A DNA stretch of 37,148 nucleotides, taken from positions 1-37,148 of the forward strand of contig JAFWAE010000020.1 of NCBI GenBank assembly GCA_017507855.1, in the 5' to 3' direction. This stretch comes from Clostridia bacterium. Its GTDB lineage: Bacteria > Bacillota > Clostridia > Oscillospirales > RGIG5554. Under the pieces are notes generated by a model, which was given only the letters and a program-made list of their open reading frames with translations, was not told the DNA's origin and made no database searches. A program made the position numbers and the translations under genes. Positions 33,749 to 37,148 of the stretch are shown piece by piece (position 1 is the first letter of the stretch; every line of letters starts with the position of its first letter).

Positions 33749-35755
33749 ATGTCTGAAACAGACAACGAGTTGAACTCTGTCGAAGAGATGCCGACAACCC
33801 CTACCGAAGCCGCCGAGGAAGTTTCTGTTCAAGAAACCGAGGAGGCTTGTTTGCCTTGCGAGGAAGAGGGCTCTTTCCCTTCCCCGAAAAAGAAAAACCT
33901 CCTGAGGCGCTTTCTGATCGTCGTTTTGGCCTTGCTTCTTTTGGGCCTCGTAGCCTTGACTTTGGCGCCTTCCTTCATGGCAAAATACTACTACACCATG
34001 GGCATGGCGCAATTGGGTGAAGGCAATTACGACGACGCACGCCAATGGCTGTCCACAGCCCACCGCTACGGAGACGTTTCCGACGCGGTCAAGGAGACCT
34101 ACTACCGCCAGGCACAGGACTATTTCCTGGCCAAGGAATACAGCCTCGCCCGCCAGCTTTTTGAAGCGTTGGACGGGTACAAGGACGCCGACGACGCGGC
34201 CAAGCGCGCCTGCTACGAAGAAGCGGTAGATCTGCTGACGGTCAATCCCCAGGCTTCCATTTCTTTGCTGCGCGAGCTGGGCGATTATGAAGACAGTGCC
34301 CTTCGCATCAAGGAGGCCAACTATTACCTCGGCAAGCTTTACGAGCAGGCCGAGCGCTACGTAGAGGCTATCGACCTGTTTACCCGTGCCGGGGACGTTT
34401 GGGATGCCCAGGTGCATATCAAGCAGTGCTGGCTTTGGCTGGCGCTGGATGCGGAAGCCGACGAGGATTGGCTGAACGCCTACGCCTACTACCGTAGCGC
34501 GGGAGACCATAAAAGCAGCTACCAGCACGCCAAGCGCATCGCCTATATCTACGCGTCAGAGCAAAGCAGCCAAGGGCACCACTACCAGGCCTACGAATAC
34601 TTTAAGCTGGCCGGTGACTATGCCGATTCTCCCGAACGCGCGGGAAAAAGCATCTATGTGCTGGCCATGAATGCAGAATTTAACGAGGATTACGTGTTGG
34701 CCTACCGTCTTTTTTCCCTGGGCGGGAATTATGACGATTGTGCCAAACGGGCCACCGCCAATATGTATCGCGCGGCCCGCCAGCTGGAATTCAACCAGCT
34801 GGACTACGAGGGTGCTGCCTATCTGTATCAAAGGCTAGGCGACTATTCCTATGCGCCCAACCGTTTGCAGGTGCTCAACACCTCCTACGCCCGTTATTTC
34901 AAAGGAAATATCAACCAAAACAACGCCAACGGCGGCGAGATCTGCGAATATGACGGCCGCCTTCTTTCCTTAAATACCGCAGGTACAGCCCTCATCAGCA
35001 CCTCCATCACCACGGGTGAATACTTTGTGCTGGTGGAAGCTAACGACCTGGGGGGCTTTAACGTCAAGGACGGCACGGTGTATTTCACCGACGGGCAGGG
35101 CGTTGCCTCCGTTCCCGCCGACGGCGGCGAGGTCAAGCGCCTGTTCACCGGCCAAGCCGAGAACCTGGTGCTCTATAACGGCAACCTGTATTTCACCTCC
35201 GTTTCCGACGAAGACACACACCGCATCTGCCGCATGACCTCTGCAGGCAAAAATTTCCGCGTTTTGGTAAGCACCCAAGCCACTTGTTTGAATATTCAAG
35301 GCGGTTGGATTTACTATTTGGACTTAGCTGAAGGCGGAGCTATTTACGAAGTTAAAGTGGACGGCTCTTCTCGACGCCGCTTGGGAGACGGCACGGGCAC
35401 CTGCCTGATGCTGTACGGCCGCGACCTGTACTACTGCAACGAAAACGGTTTGTTCCGTATGGACTACAACGGAAAGGGCCAAACCCGGATCAGCGAGCTG
35501 CAGGTCAAGCGCTTTATCGTGTTTGACGGTTGGCTGCTGATGAACGTGCCCGAAGCCGACGGCAGTTTTACCGTGTACCGCTCCGTTTTCGACGGTAGCT
35601 TTGTAACCAAGCTTTCCACCGGTCGGGTGGCCGGATTTTATACCGCAGAGGGCGTGTTTTACTACACCCTTCAAAACAGCGACGGCTCCGTTTCGCGCTA
35701 CCGCTCGGTCAGTCCCGAAACGTGGTACGTGCGCAACCTTGCCCTGGGGAAATGA
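33749..35755 (+). CDS. Membrane-anchored protein with TPR-like repeats and beta-propeller (DUF5050-like)
   Basis: A 668-residue protein. Residues 1-52 are acidic and cytoplasmic, ending in KKKNLLRR; a single membrane helix spans about 53-75; the rest is predicted to be outside. Residues 80-400 are a run of TPR/Sel1-like helical hairpins with a recurring GDYxDS or GNYDDA turn. From about 415 the protein consists of short beta repeats such as GGEICEYDGRLLSL, FNVKDGTVYFTDG and LVLYNGNLYFTSV, resembling the DUF5050 propeller. This architecture is common in gut Clostridia and probably acts in cell-envelope binding. The ATG at 33749 has AAGGAG upstream. Function unknown. Confidence 0.82.
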   Translation: MSETDNELNSVEEMPTTPTEAAEEVSVQETEEACLPCEEEGSFPSPKKKNLLRRFLIVVLALLLLGLVALTLAPSFMAKYYYTMGMAQLGEGNYDDARQWLSTAHRYGDVSDAVKETYYRQAQDYFLAKEYSLARQLFEALDGYKDADDAAKRACYEEAVDLLTVNPQASISLLRELGDYEDSALRIKEANYYLGKLYEQAERYVEAIDLFTRAGDVWDAQVHIKQCWLWLALDAEADEDWLNAYAYYRSAGDHKSSYQHAKRIAYIYASEQSSQGHHYQAYEYFKLAGDYADSPERAGKSIYVLAMNAEFNEDYVLAYRLFSLGGNYDDCAKRATANMYRAARQLEFNQLDYEGAAYLYQRLGDYSYAPNRLQVLNTSYARYFKGNINQNNANGGEICEYDGRLLSLNTAGTALISTSITTGEYFVLVEANDLGGFNVKDGTVYFTDGQGVASVPADGGEVKRLFTGQAENLVLYNGNLYFTSVSDEDTHRICRMTSAGKNFRVLVSTQATCLNIQGGWIYYLDLAEGGAIYEVKVDGSSRRRLGDGTGTCLMLYGRDLYYCNENGLFRMDYNGKGQTRISELQVKRFIVFDGWLLMNVPEADGSFTVYRSVFDGSFVTKLSTGRVAGFYTAEGVFYYTLQNSDGSVSRYRSVSPETWYVRNLALGK

Positions 35756-35794
35756 CCCCATTGATCAGACTAATTATTTTTTGGAGGAATTTAT

Positions 35795-36370
35795 ATGAGC
35801 AATCAGGTACTTGTTGAAGTTTCTGCCCGTCACATCCACGTGACCCAGCAGGATCTGGAAACGCTGTTTGGCGCAGGCCATCAGCTGACTCCCAAAAAGG
35901 AACTTTCCCAGCCCGGTCAGTACGCCTGTGAAGAGCGTGTGGACGTAGTTGGTCCCAAGAACACCATCAAGGGTGTGTCCATCCTGGGTCCCACCCGCCC
36001 CGCCACCCAGCTGGAAGTATCCCTGACCGATGCCCGTACCCTGGGCGTAAAGGCTCCCGTCCGTGAATCCGGCGACGTGGCAGGAAGCCCCGGCATCAAG
36101 CTGGTCGGCCCCTGCGGCGAAGTAGAGCTGAAGGAAGGCGTTATCGCCGCCAAGCGTCACATCCATATCACCCCCGACGATGCGGAGAAATTCGGCATGC
36201 AGGATCGTCAGATCGTGGAAGTCCGCGTGACCACCAACGGCCGTAGCCTGACCTTCGGCGACGTGGTCGTGCGCGTGAACAAGAATTTTGCCGCCGCTAT
36301 GCATATTGACACCGACGAAGCCAACGCCGCCGCCGCTTCCGGCGAGATCTACGGCGAGATCATTAAGTAA
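35795..36370 (+). CDS. pduL: Phosphate propanoyltransferase (PduL-type phosphotransacylase)
   Basis: PduL swaps CoA and phosphate on short acyl groups (propionyl or acetyl), linking acyl-CoA to ATP formation through a kinase. The 191 residues contain two PduL domains with the zinc-binding motif HIH in SARHIHVTQQDL (13-15) and again in AAKRHIHITPDDA, plus RVDVVGPKNTIKGVSILGPTR. The domain starts at residue 5, with no N-terminal targeting helix, so it should be cytoplasmic and not in a microcompartment. No microcompartment shell gene is present. GGAGG lies seven bases before the ATG. It probably serves general acetate or propionate formation. Confidence 0.93.
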   Translation: MSNQVLVEVSARHIHVTQQDLETLFGAGHQLTPKKELSQPGQYACEERVDVVGPKNTIKGVSILGPTRPATQLEVSLTDARTLGVKAPVRESGDVAGSPGIKLVGPCGEVELKEGVIAAKRHIHITPDDAEKFGMQDRQIVEVRVTTNGRSLTFGDVVVRVNKNFAAAMHIDTDEANAAAASGEIYGEIIK

Positions 36371-36383
36371 TCAGACGTTCTCG

Positions 36384-36426
36384 AAGGGTTCTTCCCTTTT
36401 GAAGCATCCCCCACGGGGATCCCTTT
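36384..36426 (+). other. Paired hairpins between pduL and the scaffold gene
   Basis: AAGGG/CCCTT (36384-36388 with 36394-36398) is followed by ATCCCC/GGGGAT (36406-36411 with 36415-36420). GGGATCCCTTTC at the end could also pair with the first arm. No T run, so leader structure or transcript processing is more likely than termination. Confidence 0.45.
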
Positions 36427-36457
36427 CAAGCAAATTTTTCAAAGGAGAATAAAAATC

Positions 36458-37148
36458 ATGAGCAATGAGTACAAGTGCGAGTACGCTATGAGCCATGAGG
36501 TTCAGAATATGTGTACCGTAGCCCAGGGCCCCAACCACGGTCCCGCTCCTCTGCCTGAAGAAGGCAAGTGGATCCAGGCCAAGCAGATTGGCGACATTTC
36601 GGCTTACACCCACGGTGTGGGTTGGTGCGCTCCCCAGCAGGGTGCGTGCAAGCTGTCTCTGAACGTCAAGAACGGCATCATCGAGGAAGCGTTGGTGGAA
36701 ACCATTGGCTGCTCCGGTATGACCCACTCCGCCGCTATGGCCGCAGAGATCCTGCCCGGCAAGACCCTTCTGGAAGCTCTGAACACCGACCTGGTGTGCG
36801 ACGCCATCAACACCGCTATGCGCGAGCTGTTCCTGCAGATCGTGTACGGCCGCTCCCAGTCCGCTTTTTCCGAGGGCGGTCTCGTCATCGGCGCCGGCAT
36901 GGAAGACCTGGGTAAGGGCGAGCGTTCCATGGTAGGTACTATGTACGGCACCCGCGCCAAGGGCGTGCGTTATCTGGAAATGACCGAGGGCTACTGCACC
37001 AGAATGGCACTTGATGAGAACAACGAAGTTATCGGCTACGAGTTCGTATCCCTCGGCAAGATGACCGATATGATCAAGAAGGGCATCGAGCCCAACGAGG
37101 CATATGAAAAGGCAAAGGGTACATACGGTAGATTCAATGATGCTGCAA
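36458..37148 (+). CDS. Iron-sulfur cluster assembly scaffold protein, IscU/NifU-like (cut by window edge)
   Basis: 230 codons are visible with no stop. The protein resembles the NifU/IscU scaffold domain: CKLSLNVKNGIIEEALVETIGCSGMTHSAAMAAEILPGKTLLEAL holds the expected conserved Cys, preceded by GVGWCAPQQGAC with two further Cys. This larger clostridial form is usually paired with a GGGtGRT-family protein just downstream, which would lie beyond the window. It should help build or deliver iron-sulfur clusters. AAAGGAG lies ten bases before the ATG. The last 150 bases use AGA, GCA and AAT codons that are rarer earlier in the gene. Confidence 0.85.
   Translation, partial: MSNEYKCEYAMSHEVQNMCTVAQGPNHGPAPLPEEGKWIQAKQIGDISAYTHGVGWCAPQQGACKLSLNVKNGIIEEALVETIGCSGMTHSAAMAAEILPGKTLLEALNTDLVCDAINTAMRELFLQIVYGRSQSAFSEGGLVIGAGMEDLGKGERSMVGTMYGTRAKGVRYLEMTEGYCTRMALDENNEVIGYEFVSLGKMTDMIKKGIEPNEAYEKAKGTYGRFNDAA

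Overview
The window looks like chromosome from an anaerobic Bacillota of class Clostridia, probably an uncultured gut lineage. The signs are AGGAGG-type ribosome sites, TTGACA/TATAAT promoters, a Gram-positive LexA box, a T-box leader, rpsF-ssb-rpsR order, a MetA with the acetyl-CoA type Glu111, ferredoxin-like redox proteins and PduL. GC content looks slightly above 50 percent. No phage, insertion sequence, CRISPR array or rRNA was seen, so this is mostly core genome with a carbohydrate-catabolism section. The genus cannot be fixed from the sequence alone.

Layout. 1-4.3 kb, minus strand: start of a GH36 alpha-galactosidase, an MsmX/UgpC sugar-ABC ATPase, an RsuA-type pseudouridine synthase, a URO-D-like protein and a nuclease-like/winged-helix protein with a disturbed start. 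4.4-9.3 kb, plus strand: lexA, a LacZ-type beta-galactosidase and a U32 peptidase-family tRNA-hydroxylation protein. 9.3-12.7 kb, minus strand: a carbohydrate-binding remnant, a nitroreductase, a surface-anchored phosphodiester glycosidase and tRNA-Leu(CAG). 12.9-18.1 kb, plus strand: metA, rpsF-ssb-rpsR, an AT-richer XRE regulator, an iron-sulfur aldo/keto reductase and a cyclophilin. 18.1-23.2 kb, minus strand: a histidine phosphatase and a large HTH-cupin-acyl-CoA synthetase fusion behind a T-box leader, then a PHP phosphoesterase and an AraC regulator.

23.3-33.2 kb, plus strand: two sugar-oxidation operons. The first is Gfo/Idh/MocA, ThuA, Gfo/Idh/MocA. The second is Gfo/Idh/MocA, ThuA, Gfo/Idh/MocA, TIM-barrel isomerase/epimerase, prmA. 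Each begins with a near-identical dehydrogenase (about 92 percent amino-acid identity). Between them, on the minus strand, lie tRNA-Leu(GAG), a cysteine-rich membrane protein and prfB. 33.3-37.1 kb, plus strand: rpsT with a TTG start, a TPR/beta-propeller membrane protein, pduL and an IscU/NifU-like scaffold cut by the window end.

How the parts fit. The dehydrogenase/ThuA/epimerase set suggests glycoside or sugar processing through keto-sugar intermediates, with the divergent AraC protein as likely local regulator. The GH36, GH2 and phosphodiester glycosidase genes also point to glycan use. The most unusual regulatory arrangement is the T-box, normally found on aminoacyl-tRNA synthetase or amino-acid genes, in front of a medium-chain-type acyl-CoA synthetase fused to HTH and cupin domains. 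Its likely specifier is AUC (isoleucine), which would fit making isoleucine from 2-methylbutyrate; that last step is inference.
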